DNA of 64,000 bases from Streptomyces sp. TBY4. Lineage in GTDB: Bacteria > Actinomycetota > Actinomycetes > Streptomycetales > Streptomycetaceae. The stretch covers positions 310,001-374,000 of the forward strand of contig NZ_JANAVF010000006.1 in the NCBI RefSeq assembly GCF_024213195.1, read 5' to 3'. The notes below the pieces were generated by a model. The model saw only the letters and a list, made by a program, of their open reading frames with translations, did no database searches and was not told the DNA's origin. The position numbers and the translations under genes are program-made. Positions 36,307-45,419 of this stretch are shown here, piece after piece (position 1 is the first letter of the stretch; every line of letters starts with the position of its first letter).

Positions 36307-39195
36307 ATGGTCGTGGTGACGACGGGGGACGTGGCGGGGCGGGTCGGGGCCGGGCTGGCGCGGCATGCTGCCGTGTTTCTGCCCGCCGCCGTGCCCCGGG
36401 AGAGCCGCATCGCGTTCTGGGCTCCGGACGGGGACCCCCTGCCCGCCGAAGGCACTCCGGGCACGCTCCAGGTGGTCCGTCCCCACGGGGAGGGCGTCCG
36501 TACCCGCACCGTGCCCGCCGTCACGCTGACGGTCACCGCCGCCCTGCCCGTGCTCGTCGCGGCGGTCCGCAGGCCCGTCACGCATCCGGCGACCCGGGCC
36601 TGGGGGACCGCCGCCGTCCAGGCGCTGTCGCTCGTCGCGCGGGGCCGGCTGCTGCCCGGGCTGACCCCCGACGGGGTCGACGCCTGGCGGGCGGGGCCCC
36701 TGGACGCCGAGGACATCGGGCATCTGCGCGCGGTCGCCGCCGCCCTGCCGCCCGAGGGGTACGCCACTCCGCTCGCCGGACGCCGCCCGCTCCACCTCCC
36801 CGAACCGGAGGCACTGGTCAGGGCGTTCCTCGACGCCGTCGCCGACAGCCTGCCCCGGACCCCCGCGGCGCCCTTCGCCGCGGGCCGGCCGTTCGCCGCG
36901 CGCGAGCCGCAGCAGGTCCCCGGGATGCGGGACTGGGCCGCTCAGGTCGCCTCGGGCGCGGACACCGGAGTCGGGATCTCGCTCCGCCTCGACCTGTCCT
37001 CCTTCCGCCTCTTCGACGAGGCCGAGAGCGGGACCGAACCGGGCGAGGACCCGCGCCGCGCCGGGGCCGCCGTCGTCCAGGTGCACAGCCTCGCCGACCC
37101 GACCCTGGTCACGGACGCCGCCATGCTCTGGGCGGGCGCCGCCGCGGCCGGCTTCGGCCCCCGGGCCCGGATCGACGCCGTGCTCGCGCTGCGGCGGGCG
37201 GCCCGGGTCTGGCCGCCGCTGCTGCGGTTGCTGGACCAGCCGGTCCCCGATGTGCTGGCCCTCTCGGACCCCGAGCTCGAAGACCTGCTGGGCCGGGCCG
37301 CGACCCGGCTGGCGGAGGCCGGGGTCCTGGTCCACTGGCCGCGCGAGCTGGCTCGTACGCTCACCGCGACCGCGGTCGTACGGTCCACCGCGCCCGGTTC
37401 CGCCACCGACGGCACCGCGTTCTTCGACGCCGAGCACCTCTTCGCCTTCTCCTGGGAGCTGGCGCTCGGCGGGGACCGGCTCACCCCGGGGGAGATGGAC
37501 GCGCTCGCGCAGGCCCACCGGCCCGTGGTGCGGCTGCGCGACCAGTGGGTGCGGGTCGATCCGGAGCTGGTGCGCAAGGCGCGCAAGCGGGAGCTGGGCC
37601 TGCTGGACCCGGTGGACGCGCTGGCGGCCGCGCTGACGGGGACGGCCGAGGTCGAGATCGAGGGGGAGCCGGTGGCCGCGGTTCCCGTGGGGGCGCTGGC
37701 CGCCCTGCGGGACCGGCTGACCGGGGAACTGGCCCCGCTGCCCCAGCCCGCCGGGCTCAAGGCCACCCTGCGCGACTACCAGGCCCGCGGTCTGGCCTGG
37801 CTGGACCTGATGACCTCGCTCGGCCTCGGCGGCTGCCTCGCCGACGACATGGGCCTGGGCAAGACCGTCACCCTGATCGCGCTCCACCTGCACCGCGACC
37901 GTTCTGAGCCGACGCTGGTGGTCTGCCCGGCCTCGCTGCTGGGCAACTGGCAGCGGGAGATCGAGAAGTTCGCCCCCGGGACGCCGGTGCGCCGCTACCA
38001 CGGCGCCGGCCGCAGCCTCGAAGGGCTGAGCGGAGCGTCGGCCGGGGGATTCGTCCTCACCACGTACGGAACCATGCGTGCGGGAGCGGCCGAACTGGCC
38101 GGACAGCCCTGGGGCATGGTCGTCGCGGACGAGGCCCAGCACGTCAAGAACCCGCATTCGGCGACCGCGAAGGCGCTGCGCACGATCCCGGCGCCCGCGC
38201 GGGTGGCACTGACCGGCACCCCGGTGGAGAACAACCTCTCCGAGCTGTGGGCGCTCCTCGACTGGACCACGCCCGGCCTGCTCGGCCCGCTCACCGCGTT
38301 CCGCGCCCGGCACGCCCGGCCCGTGGAACACCAGACGGAGGAGGACGGGGGCAACGAGGCGGCGGTGGCCCGGCTCTCCGCGCTGGTCCGGCCGTTCCTG
38401 CTGCGGCGCAAGAAGTCCGACCCCGGGATCGCCCCCGAACTGCCGCCGAAGACGGAGACCGACCACCCCGTCTCCCTCACCCGCGAGCAGGCATCCCTCT
38501 ACCAGGCGGCGGTCGACGAGGCGATGGCCGTGATCGGGGCGAGCGAGGGCATCGAGCGGCGCGGCATGATCATGAAGCTGCTGGCCTCGCTCAAGCAGAT
38601 CTGCAATCACCCGGCGCAGTATTTGAAAGAGCACAGCTTGAAAGAGGCGGAGCCCCGGATCGCGCACCGTTCCGGGAAGCTGGCCCTGCTCGAGGAGCTG
38701 CTCGACACGATCCTGGCCGAGGGCGGCTCGGTGCTGGTCTTCACGCAGTACGTGACGATGGCCCGCATCATCGAACGCCACCTGACGGCGCGCGGGATCT
38801 CCCACCAACTGCTGCACGGGGGCACGCCCGTGCCGCGCCGCGAGGAGCTCGTGGACCGGTTCCAGGCGGGCGAGGTGCCCGTGTTCCTGCTCTCCCTCAA
38901 GGCGGCCGGTACCGGCCTCAACCTCACCCGCGCCGGGCACGTCATCCACTACGACCGCTGGTGGAACCCGGCCGTGGAGGAGCAGGCCACCGACCGTGCC
39001 TACCGCATCGGCCAGACCCAGCCGGTCCAGGTCCACCGCATCATCGCCGAAGGCACCGTGGAGGACCGGATCGCCGAAATGCTGGAAGCGAAGCGGGCCC
39101 TGGCCGACGCCGTCCTCGGCTCCGGCGAGGCGGCGCTGACCGAGCTCACCGACCGCGAGCTGGCCGACCTCGTCTCCCTGCGCAGGCCCGCGTGA
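36307..39195 (+). CDS. SNF2/RapA-type DEAD-like helicase
   Basis: 962 residues from ATG 36307, preceded by GGGAGAGGGGGG. An N-terminal SNF2-associated region of about 480 residues precedes the two-lobe ATPase. Motif I is DDMGLGKTVT, motif Ia VVCPASLLGNW, motif II VVADEAQHVKN, motif III LTGTPVENN; lobe two has LVFTQYVTM, LSLKAAGTGLNLT and the motif VI DRAYRIGQTQ. Such proteins move along double-stranded DNA or remodel protein-DNA complexes. Its stop overlaps the start of a SWIM-domain gene by four bases, and its promoter is of the DNA-damage type. Confidence 0.93.
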   Translation: MVVVTTGDVAGRVGAGLARHAAVFLPAAVPRESRIAFWAPDGDPLPAEGTPGTLQVVRPHGEGVRTRTVPAVTLTVTAALPVLVAAVRRPVTHPATRAWGTAAVQALSLVARGRLLPGLTPDGVDAWRAGPLDAEDIGHLRAVAAALPPEGYATPLAGRRPLHLPEPEALVRAFLDAVADSLPRTPAAPFAAGRPFAAREPQQVPGMRDWAAQVASGADTGVGISLRLDLSSFRLFDEAESGTEPGEDPRRAGAAVVQVHSLADPTLVTDAAMLWAGAAAAGFGPRARIDAVLALRRAARVWPPLLRLLDQPVPDVLALSDPELEDLLGRAATRLAEAGVLVHWPRELARTLTATAVVRSTAPGSATDGTAFFDAEHLFAFSWELALGGDRLTPGEMDALAQAHRPVVRLRDQWVRVDPELVRKARKRELGLLDPVDALAAALTGTAEVEIEGEPVAAVPVGALAALRDRLTGELAPLPQPAGLKATLRDYQARGLAWLDLMTSLGLGGCLADDMGLGKTVTLIALHLHRDRSEPTLVVCPASLLGNWQREIEKFAPGTPVRRYHGAGRSLEGLSGASAGGFVLTTYGTMRAGAAELAGQPWGMVVADEAQHVKNPHSATAKALRTIPAPARVALTGTPVENNLSELWALLDWTTPGLLGPLTAFRARHARPVEHQTEEDGGNEAAVARLSALVRPFLLRRKKSDPGIAPELPPKTETDHPVSLTREQASLYQAAVDEAMAVIGASEGIERRGMIMKLLASLKQICNHPAQYLKEHSLKEAEPRIAHRSGKLALLEELLDTILAEGGSVLVFTQYVTMARIIERHLTARGISHQLLHGGTPVPRREELVDRFQAGEVPVFLLSLKAAGTGLNLTRAGHVIHYDRWWNPAVEEQATDRAYRIGQTQPVQVHRIIAEGTVEDRIAEMLEAKRALADAVLGSGEAALTELTDRELADLVSLRRPA

Positions 39196-40400
39196 TCACC
39201 GCGCGCGACGACCGCCGCCGCACCTTCGAGACCGTGCCGCCCGGGGTGGAGGCCGTCAGCTGGTGGGGCCGGGCCTGGGTGTCCGCCCTGGAGTCGGTGG
39301 CCCGCGACGGAGCCCGGCTGACCCGGGGGCGGACCTACGCCGCCGAAGGGCACGTTGATGCCGTCACCATCACCCCGGGCCGGATCGTGGCCTACGTACG
39401 GGGCAGCCGGCCGCGGCCGTACCGCACCGAGCTGTCCCTGCCCGCTTTCTCGGACGCCGAGTGGAGCGAGCTGCTGGAATCGGTGGTGGCCGACCCGACG
39501 GCGCTCGCCGCGCTGCTGGAGCGGGAGGTCCCGGAGTCCCTCTCCGAGTCGGTCCTGCCCGGTGCGGGGGAGCTCGTGCCGCGCTGCTCCTGCCCGGACG
39601 TCGCCCGTCCGCCCTGCAAGCACGCGGCGGCCCTGTGCTACCGCGCCGCCCGGCTCCTGGACGCCGATCCCTTCGTCCTGCTCCTGCTGCGCGGCCGCGG
39701 CGAGCGGGAGCTGCTGGAGGAGCTGACCCGTCGCAATGCCGCCCACGCCGCGCGCGAACAGCCCGACGGGGCACCGGACTTCCCCGGTGTCCCGGCCCGC
39801 GACGCGCTCGCCCGCACCGTCCTGCCGCCGCTGCCCGCCCCGCTGGCGGCGCCGTCCGCCGTCGGGATGCCGCCCGCGTATCCCGCCGACCCGGCGGCCC
39901 CGGACCCGCTCGCCCTGGACCAGCTCGCCGCGGACGCAGCCGCCCGCGCCCTGGCCCTGCTGCGCACCGCCGAGGATCCGATGGCCGGGCTCAGCCGCTG
40001 GCAGGACGCCGTCCGGCTGGCCTCCGCCCACCCCACCGCCGGGCTCACCGGAGCCGCCCGCGCCCTCTACCGGGACCTGGCCCGCGCCACGGGACGCAGC
40101 ACCACCGACCTGGCGCGGGGTGCCGCCGCCTGGAGGCAGGGCGGTCTGCCCGCCCTGCTCGCCCTCGAAGAGCCCTGGGATCCACCGGCCGGCCCCTTCG
40201 ACCGGGCCCGCCCGGCCCTGCTCGCTGCGGTCCAGGGCCCGTTCCGCCCCGACCGCAACCGGCTCACCGGCCCGTCCCGCCAGCTCCGGCTGGGCCGCGA
40301 CGGCCTCTGGTACTCGTACGAGAACCGCCTGGGTGACGACGACTGGTGGCCCACGGGCCGCCCTCCCTCCCCGGATCCGGTCACGGCCCTGCTGGGCTGA
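39192..40400 (+). CDS. SWIM zinc-finger protein paired with the SNF2 helicase
   Basis: 402 residues from GTG 39192, overlapping the helicase stop (GTGA). The SWIM motif is RCSCPDVARPPCKHAAAL, a CxC...CxH zinc site near residues 130-147. The N-terminal SWWGRAWVSALE and TYAAEGHVD blocks are usual for this family, and the C-terminal half is helical. SWIM domains bind DNA or proteins; tight coupling to SNF2 suggests a complex. Its 3' end overlaps the convergent HAD-like gene by 20 bases. Confidence 0.9.
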   Translation: MITARDDRRRTFETVPPGVEAVSWWGRAWVSALESVARDGARLTRGRTYAAEGHVDAVTITPGRIVAYVRGSRPRPYRTELSLPAFSDAEWSELLESVVADPTALAALLEREVPESLSESVLPGAGELVPRCSCPDVARPPCKHAAALCYRAARLLDADPFVLLLLRGRGERELLEELTRRNAAHAAREQPDGAPDFPGVPARDALARTVLPPLPAPLAAPSAVGMPPAYPADPAAPDPLALDQLAADAAARALALLRTAEDPMAGLSRWQDAVRLASAHPTAGLTGAARALYRDLARATGRSTTDLARGAAAWRQGGLPALLALEEPWDPPAGPFDRARPALLAAVQGPFRPDRNRLTGPSRQLRLGRDGLWYSYENRLGDDDWWPTGRPPSPDPVTALLG

Positions 40401-40926
40401 TCCCGGCCGCCCAGCGGTCGAGGGTGGTGAAGTCCTGCGGGCGCAGGCCGTGGCGGGGGTGGATGCGCAGGAGCAGGGCCGGGGCCGGGTGGTGGGCGGC
40501 CACCCAGGCGACGTCCCGGGGCGTGATCATGTCGTCGACCCAGGCGAAGGGGCGGCCGGCCGCCCATTCCAGGAGGGGGCGCGTCTTCCAGAAGAGGCCG
40601 TCGGGGTCGCGGGTGAAGAGTTCCGGCCATTCGATGACAGGAAGATCAGCGGGTAGTCCGATGTGCGGGGAGATGAGCGTGTTGGCCTCGTGCGTCCAGG
40701 CCGTGGCCCAGGCGAGTTCGTAGGGCAGGGCCAGCAGCCGGGCGCCGTGGGCCGGGTGCAGGCGCACCCGCACGCCGCGGCGGGCGCTGCGGGATTCCGG
40801 TGCGCGGTAGGACAGCCAGATGCTCGGACGCATCCGGTGGCTGGTGTATCCGCGGAGCCCCGCGAGGCGGGACCGGAAGGGGTTGAGGGGGCCGTCCACG
40901 TCGAGGAGGAGCAGCGGGCGAGTCAT
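40381..40926 (-). CDS. HAD-like hypothetical protein
   Basis: 181 residues. The N terminus LLLLDVDGPLNPF is a HAD-superfamily motif I (DxDG), with a late WVDDMITPRD that fits motif IV acidic residues. This group is common in actinomycetes as HAD domain-containing proteins without a cap domain. Phosphatase activity is possible but not shown. Convergent with the SWIM gene. Confidence 0.8.
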   Translation of the reverse strand: MTRPLLLLDVDGPLNPFRSRLAGLRGYTSHRMRPSIWLSYRAPESRSARRGVRVRLHPAHGARLLALPYELAWATAWTHEANTLISPHIGLPADLPVIEWPELFTRDPDGLFWKTRPLLEWAAGRPFAWVDDMITPRDVAWVAAHHPAPALLLRIHPRHGLRPQDFTTLDRWAAGISPAGP

Positions 40927-41050
40927 GAAGTAGGGATTACCCAGTACACGATGGAGTGAAATGCCTACCGGCGCTATAACCCGAACGGGTCTGCGGCGTT
41001 GATTCCGGTACGGGTGCGATGCCCGTGAACCCCTCCGGAAGGCAGGACAG

Positions 41051-41779
41051 ATGATGCGTCAGAGTCGTCGGAATGGCTTGATCGCGGCGGTGGTCGCGGG
41101 AGGTGGACTGGCGGTCGCGGGGGTGGGCGGCTTCGCCCACGCGGACGCGGAGGCCGATGGCCGGGCGGAGCGTTCGCCGGGGGTGCTGGCGGGGAACCTG
41201 CTCCAACTGCCGGTGCACGCACCGGTGAACGTGTGCGGGAACACCGTGAGCGTGGTCGGCCTCCTCAACCCGGCCGCCGGCAACCGGTGCGTCAATGCCG
41301 ACCAGGGCGGCGGGAAGCCCGGGCATCCCGGGCCGCGGCCCTCCGACCCCTCGCACCCCTCGAAACCCGGCGCCGGAAACGGTGCGGGGAACGGTGCCGG
41401 CAGCGGCGGGCAGGGCCGGGGTGCGGTGGCCGACGGGCGCGGAAAGGATTCTCCGGGGCTGCTGTCCGGCAACGGCCTCCAGCTCCCCGTCGAGGTCCCG
41501 CTCAACATCAGCGGCAACTCGGTGAGCGTCGTCGGCGTCGGCAACGCCTCCGTGGGCAACACCTCCGTCAACGGCCCGGCCCCGGTCACCGTCAAGCCCG
41601 TCCAGCCGCCCGTGCGGCCCCCCGTCGCCGTGCGTCCGGTCACCCCGCCGGCGCCGCCGCGCAGCCACCCCTCGGCGCTCGCCCACACCGGGGCCGAGGA
41701 TCTCGGATACCTGCTGTCCGGCGGCGGAGCCATGCTGCTCGGCGGCGTCCTGCTCTACCGCCGCTTCCGGCTCAACTAG
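41051..41779 (+). CDS. Long chaplin with two chaplin domains and LAxTG sorting signal
   Basis: 242 residues; GGAAGG precedes the start. A signal peptide ends near GGFAHADA. Chaplin domain 1 (about 42-82) carries both usual cysteines (VNVCGNTVSVVG, NRCVN). Domain 2 (about 136-175) has Ser at both places (LNISGNSVSVVG, NTSVN). A Pro-rich linker leads to LAHTG, a hydrophobic segment and RRFRLN, a class E sortase signal. Long chaplins are wall-anchored surface proteins that help aerial hyphae become hydrophobic. The 3' end overlaps the convergent DUF2293 gene by eight bases. Confidence 0.93.
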   Translation: MMRQSRRNGLIAAVVAGGGLAVAGVGGFAHADAEADGRAERSPGVLAGNLLQLPVHAPVNVCGNTVSVVGLLNPAAGNRCVNADQGGGKPGHPGPRPSDPSHPSKPGAGNGAGNGAGSGGQGRGAVADGRGKDSPGLLSGNGLQLPVEVPLNISGNSVSVVGVGNASVGNTSVNGPAPVTVKPVQPPVRPPVAVRPVTPPAPPRSHPSALAHTGAEDLGYLLSGGGAMLLGGVLLYRRFRLN

Positions 41780-42446
41780 CCTGCGCCGAAGTGTCGGAGG
41801 CCGCCCGCCAGCCGTCCAGGATCGCGTCGATCCGGGGCGCCAGCCGGGCCCGGGCGGCGAACCGGGGCACGCCCGCCATCAGCAGGGCGTCGTACTCGGT
41901 GTCGAGGTGCCGCACGGCCGCCCGTACCGCCGCGTACACGGCCGGCGGGTCGAGGGCCCGGCCGGCCGCACTGCGGCCCACCCGGCCGCTGCCGCGCACC
42001 GAGGCGTGCGCGGCGATGGCCCGGGCCCGGTCGGCGGGGCACCCCGGGAACAGGCGCAGGATCTCGGCGGCGAAGGCCGCCGTGAACCGGGTGTCCTCGG
42101 CCGCCCGGCGCAGCCGGTCGCGCTCCCGGCGGCGGGCCCGCGCCTCGGCGTCCGCGAGGCAGGCACGCTCGGCGCGGGCCAGGGCGGCGTCCTCGACGAG
42201 GATGCCCAGACGCTCGTACCGGCGGCGGCGCCGGTGGAAGCGGACCACGACGGCGGACAGCGAACTGGCCTCGTGCGCCCGCCGGGTGAGGGCCGTGTCT
42301 CCGCGCGGCAGGTAGACGAGGTGTCCGAGATCGGCGCAGTCCAGGCAGCGGGGCACGCCGGTCTCGCGGACGAGGCGGCGCAGGGGGCCCTGCCTGCACT
42401 CCGCGCAGTGGATCTGCTTCGTCGACTCGAAAACGACCAGGCTCAT
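41772..42446 (-). CDS. DUF2293 domain-containing protein
   Basis: 224 residues. An N-terminal four-cysteine site (HCAECRQGPLRRL, PRCLDCADLGHL) suggests a small zinc ribbon. A basic region follows (VRFHRRRRRYERLG), then the DUF2293 C-terminal domain (ILRLFPGCPADRARAIAAHA, AAVRAAVRHLDTEYDALL). Function unknown; the basic and zinc features hint at nucleic-acid contact. It is divergent from a cupin gene. Confidence 0.85.
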   Translation of the reverse strand: MSLVVFESTKQIHCAECRQGPLRRLVRETGVPRCLDCADLGHLVYLPRGDTALTRRAHEASSLSAVVVRFHRRRRRYERLGILVEDAALARAERACLADAEARARRRERDRLRRAAEDTRFTAAFAAEILRLFPGCPADRARAIAAHASVRGSGRVGRSAAGRALDPPAVYAAVRAAVRHLDTEYDALLMAGVPRFAARARLAPRIDAILDGWRAASDTSAQAS

Positions 42447-42586
42447 GCCGAACTGATACCGCCGTTCCGGCCTTATATCACCTTGTACGAACGGGTACTT
42501 GCGGTTTCACAGAGCCTTCCCCGACCTCAGGGTGTCCTCCTACCGTGAGTCGAGTGGGCCGCGGCCGGTCCATGGAGGAGGGAATC

Positions 42587-42976
42587 ATGGCTGGACGGCA
42601 GGCTACGGCCCGGCGCCCGAGGGTGGCGGGCCGGCGTCCGAAGGCGGAGGTGGCCTCCGACCTCGTGGTGAGAGAGGTCGCGATAGAACCCGGTGGCTGC
42701 ACCGGCTGGCACTACCACCGCGTCCCGCTGATAGCGGTCGTCAAATCGGGCACGCTGACCCGGATCCTGAGCGACGGAACCGTCGAGGTCCATCGCACCG
42801 GCACCAGCTTCGTGGAGCCCGCCGGCCGCCGCCACGTCCACCTCGGCCGCAATCTCGGCACCGACCGGGTCGTGCTCTGCGTCACCGCGGCCCTCGCCGA
42901 GGGTGACCCCTTCGCCCTCCCCGCCGGGGCCCCGCCCGGAGCCACGCCGTGCGCCTGCCCCACGCGGACGCGATGA
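42587..42976 (+). CDS. Small cupin-domain protein
   Basis: 129 residues from ATG 42587, which has GGAGGAGG six bases upstream; in-frame GTG 42545 and ATG 42572 are weaker. The single cupin barrel shows GGCTGWHYHRVPLIAVVKSG, with HxH metal ligands, and FVEPAGRRHVHLGRN for the second motif. Such small cupins bind a metal and may be sensors or isomerases. The substrate is unknown. Ends 37 bases from the convergent WGR gene. Confidence 0.85.
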   Translation: MAGRQATARRPRVAGRRPKAEVASDLVVREVAIEPGGCTGWHYHRVPLIAVVKSGTLTRILSDGTVEVHRTGTSFVEPAGRRHVHLGRNLGTDRVVLCVTAALAEGDPFALPAGAPPGATPCACPTRTR

Positions 42977-43013
42977 GCTCCGGCCCCGCGCACCGCGACC
43001 CCCGGTCACCGGG

Positions 43014-44459
43014 TCAGACGAGCCGGCGGATCTCCCCGCGCACGCGGTAGAAGCCTCCGGCGGCCGGGTGCAGGCCGTCCACCACGTACCGGGCGCCGGG
43101 CTCCCGTATCCCGCGCGGGAACTGCACGTTCCACGAGGGCTCGAACCCGCCCGACACCACCTGGACGCGCATCCGCTGGCCCTGCTGCACGCACTCCACC
43201 ACCACGCCGCCTGCGGGCACCGAGGCCACCGAAACCGTCGCCACCGCCGCGGGGCCGGCCGCCGGGGTGAACACGGGCAGTGCGGCCGCCGACTTCACGT
43301 CCACCGCCGTCGGCACGGACCCCTCGCGGGCGGCCGCGATCGCGGCCTCGCTCGCGTCCACGCACACCAGCGAACCGTCCGTGGTCACCAAGTACAGCCG
43401 CTCGTCCAGGTACTGCATGGACAGCGCTGCCCCGCTGCCGGTGCCCAGCTTCCACAGCCGGCGTCCGTCGGCGTCGAAGCAGTACACGGACGAGGCCAGG
43501 TCGCCGGCGAAGACGTGCCGCCCGTCCGGCGAGGTCGCGCACGAGTAGACCGCCGCGTCGCACCGGTACGAGGCCTCCAGCGCACCCGTCGCCTTCGACA
43601 GCCGCTCCACCGTGTTGCGGCCGGTCCCCGCGTACACCGCGTGGTCCTCCTGCCAGCCGAACAGCACCGACCCGCTGGTCGGCGTGTGCCACAACTCCCG
43701 CCCGCCGTCCGGGGCGTAGGCCGTGACCCCCTTGCTGTGGCCGTGGTAGACCGCCCGCTCGTCCGCCCGCACCATCCACGCGTTCGAACCGGACGAGCGC
43801 CGCGACCACTGGAACTCGTCCTCGTGGTCGATGACCGTCAGCCCGCCGCTGCGGTCGGACACGTTCAGCACGCCCTCGCGGATGTCGAGCCAGAAGATGT
43901 CCACGTCGTCGGCGATGTCGTACGCCCCGAACGGCACCTTCGAGGACAGGTCGTACACAGTGCCGTCGTCACAGCCCGCATAGATCCAGAACTCGTCCGC
44001 CACCAGGCACTTCACCCCGTCGGGCAGCGAGTACCGGGCGAGCACCTCGCCGTCGTGGCTCACCGTGTAGACGTCCCCGTCCTGGTTGCCGACCCAGCAG
44101 CGGTCCTCGTCCACGTGGATCCCGAAGGCGGAGGACCCCGTACGGAACCGCCACAGCACCGGGGCCACCGCGCGTGCGGTGGACGGGGTGGAGGTCACCT
44201 GGCGGCGCGTCACCGACCGGGCCGCGCGGGCTCCCTGCACCGCCGGGGCGTAGCCCTTGCGGACCTTCTCCCCGACCTTCTTGGCGGCGGCCGCCCGCGC
44301 CTTCTCGACGGTCGGGAAGGAGGAGCTCTGCAGCTGGCCGTCCGCGCCGATGCGGCCGTACCGCACCGAGACGGAGGTGCCGTCGACGACGACCTCGTAG
44401 AACTTGTGGGCACCGCCGCCCTCCTGGGACAGCTCCAGATACGTCGTCTCCCGAGCCAT
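43014..44459 (-). CDS. WGR domain plus beta-propeller protein
   Basis: 481 residues. The N-terminal WGR domain (about 5-75) has KFYEVVVDGTSVSVRYGRIG and AAAKKVGEKVRKGY. WGR occurs in PARP-type DNA-damage proteins and in bacterial MolR-like proteins and contacts nucleic acid. A basic linker leads to a PQQ/WD40-like propeller of about 300 residues with repeated blades (CWVGNQDGDVYTVSHDG, AVYHGHSKGVTAYAPDGG, HVFAGDLASSVYCFDADG) and a small C-terminal domain. The promoter is of the RecA-NDp type (44522-44544), supporting a DNA-damage role. Confidence 0.88.
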   Translation of the reverse strand: MARETTYLELSQEGGGAHKFYEVVVDGTSVSVRYGRIGADGQLQSSSFPTVEKARAAAAKKVGEKVRKGYAPAVQGARAARSVTRRQVTSTPSTARAVAPVLWRFRTGSSAFGIHVDEDRCWVGNQDGDVYTVSHDGEVLARYSLPDGVKCLVADEFWIYAGCDDGTVYDLSSKVPFGAYDIADDVDIFWLDIREGVLNVSDRSGGLTVIDHEDEFQWSRRSSGSNAWMVRADERAVYHGHSKGVTAYAPDGGRELWHTPTSGSVLFGWQEDHAVYAGTGRNTVERLSKATGALEASYRCDAAVYSCATSPDGRHVFAGDLASSVYCFDADGRRLWKLGTGSGAALSMQYLDERLYLVTTDGSLVCVDASEAAIAAAREGSVPTAVDVKSAAALPVFTPAAGPAAVATVSVASVPAGGVVVECVQQGQRMRVQVVSGGFEPSWNVQFPRGIREPGARYVVDGLHPAAGGFYRVRGEIRRLV

Positions 44460-44521
44460 GACAGACCCCTCCCCAAGGCCGGGCCACCGGCCCCCTGTGC
44501 GCCGGTGATCCCTCCTGAAAA

Positions 44522-44544
44522 ACGTTAGGGGCCACCACTGACAA
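44522..44544 (-). promoter_or_regulatory. RecA-NDp-type promoter of the WGR/propeller gene
   Basis: Reading the minus strand: TTGTCAGTG (44544-44536), 8-base spacer, TAACGT (44527-44522). Predicted start near 44515, leaving a leader of about 56 bases. The site also overlaps the promoter area of the divergent kinase-like gene. Confidence 0.75.
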
Positions 44545-44551
44545 TGGGCTG

Positions 44552-45244
44552 GTGCAGCTGGAAGCGATCACATGGCAGCGGATGGCCGAGCGGCTCGCCG
44601 GTCACCTCGACGACGACAACGGCCGGGCCGAAGAGGAGAACGGCCGGGCCGAGGGCAAGGAGGCCCCCGAGGACCGGTGGCGGCGGGTGGGCATCGACGG
44701 GGCGCCCGCCGCCCGCACCGGGGTCCTCGCGGCGGAGCTCGCCGACGCGCTGCGCCTGCGCGGGCGATCGGTCCTGGTGGTGGCGGCCGAGGGCTTCCTG
44801 CGCCCGGCCTCCCTCCGCTTCGAGTTCGGCCGCGAGGACGTGGACTCCTACCTCGACGGCTGGTACGACACGGCCGCGCTCTGGCGGGAGGTCTTCGGCC
44901 CGACCGACCCCGGCGGCACCGGCCGGGTGCTGCCCGACCTCTGGGACCCGGTCACCGACCGGGCGACCCGCAGCCCGTACGCCGAACTCCCGCCCGGCGG
45001 CGTGCTGATCGTGCACGGCCCGCTGCTGCTGGGCCACTGGTTCCCCTTCGACCTCAGCGTCCACATCGGCCTCTCCCCGGGCGCCCTCGCCCGCCGCACC
45101 GAGGAGTCCGCCCGCTGGACCCTGCCCGCCTTCGCACGCTACGAGGCCGAAACCGGCCCGGCGGACCGGGCCGACGCCCTGGTCCGGGCCGACGATCCGC
45201 GCCACCCGGCCTGGACGGGCCTGCGCGGAGGGCATACCGGCTGA
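44552..45244 (+). CDS. Uridine-kinase-like protein with degenerate P-loop
   Basis: 230 residues from GTG 44552. The overall pattern (VGIDGAPAARTG, LVVAAEGFLRPASLRFEFGR, SYLDGWYDTAALWREV, GGVLIVHGPLLLGHWFPFDL) matches actinomycete proteins annotated as uridine kinase. The P-loop lacks the usual GKS/T, reading APAARTG, so nucleotide phosphorylation is doubtful. An internal tandem (NGRAEEENGRAEGKE) lies near residues 23-37. It is divergent from the WGR gene. Confidence 0.8.
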   Translation: MQLEAITWQRMAERLAGHLDDDNGRAEEENGRAEGKEAPEDRWRRVGIDGAPAARTGVLAAELADALRLRGRSVLVVAAEGFLRPASLRFEFGREDVDSYLDGWYDTAALWREVFGPTDPGGTGRVLPDLWDPVTDRATRSPYAELPPGGVLIVHGPLLLGHWFPFDLSVHIGLSPGALARRTEESARWTLPAFARYEAETGPADRADALVRADDPRHPAWTGLRGGHTG

Positions 45245-45323
45245 CTGCGCGGGCCGCCGCGTACCCCCGCCCCGTCACGGAGGTCCGGGAACCGCAACGG
45301 GGGGATTCCGGCACGGTGACGAT

Positions 45324-45353
45324 CGGTTCCGGCCATCGCTGCGGCCGGAACCG
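45324..45353 (+). terminator. Hairpin after the kinase-like gene
   Basis: Perfect 11-base stem CGGTTCCGGCC (45324-45334) / GGCCGGAACCG (45343-45353), 8-base loop, 80 bases after the stop codon and before the lipoprotein gene. Confidence 0.65.
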
Positions 45354-45419
45354 CGCGCTACGTTGACGGCACGCTTCGACGGCGGTCACCCGGTGGCACC
45401 TTGGCAGAGGGAGAAGGCA

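Noticed and set aside
34900..39036. A continuous minus-strand frame of over 1300 codons opposite the SNF2 gene
   Set aside because: It is opposite a gene with clear motifs and has the low-complexity composition expected of antisense frames in very high-GC DNA.
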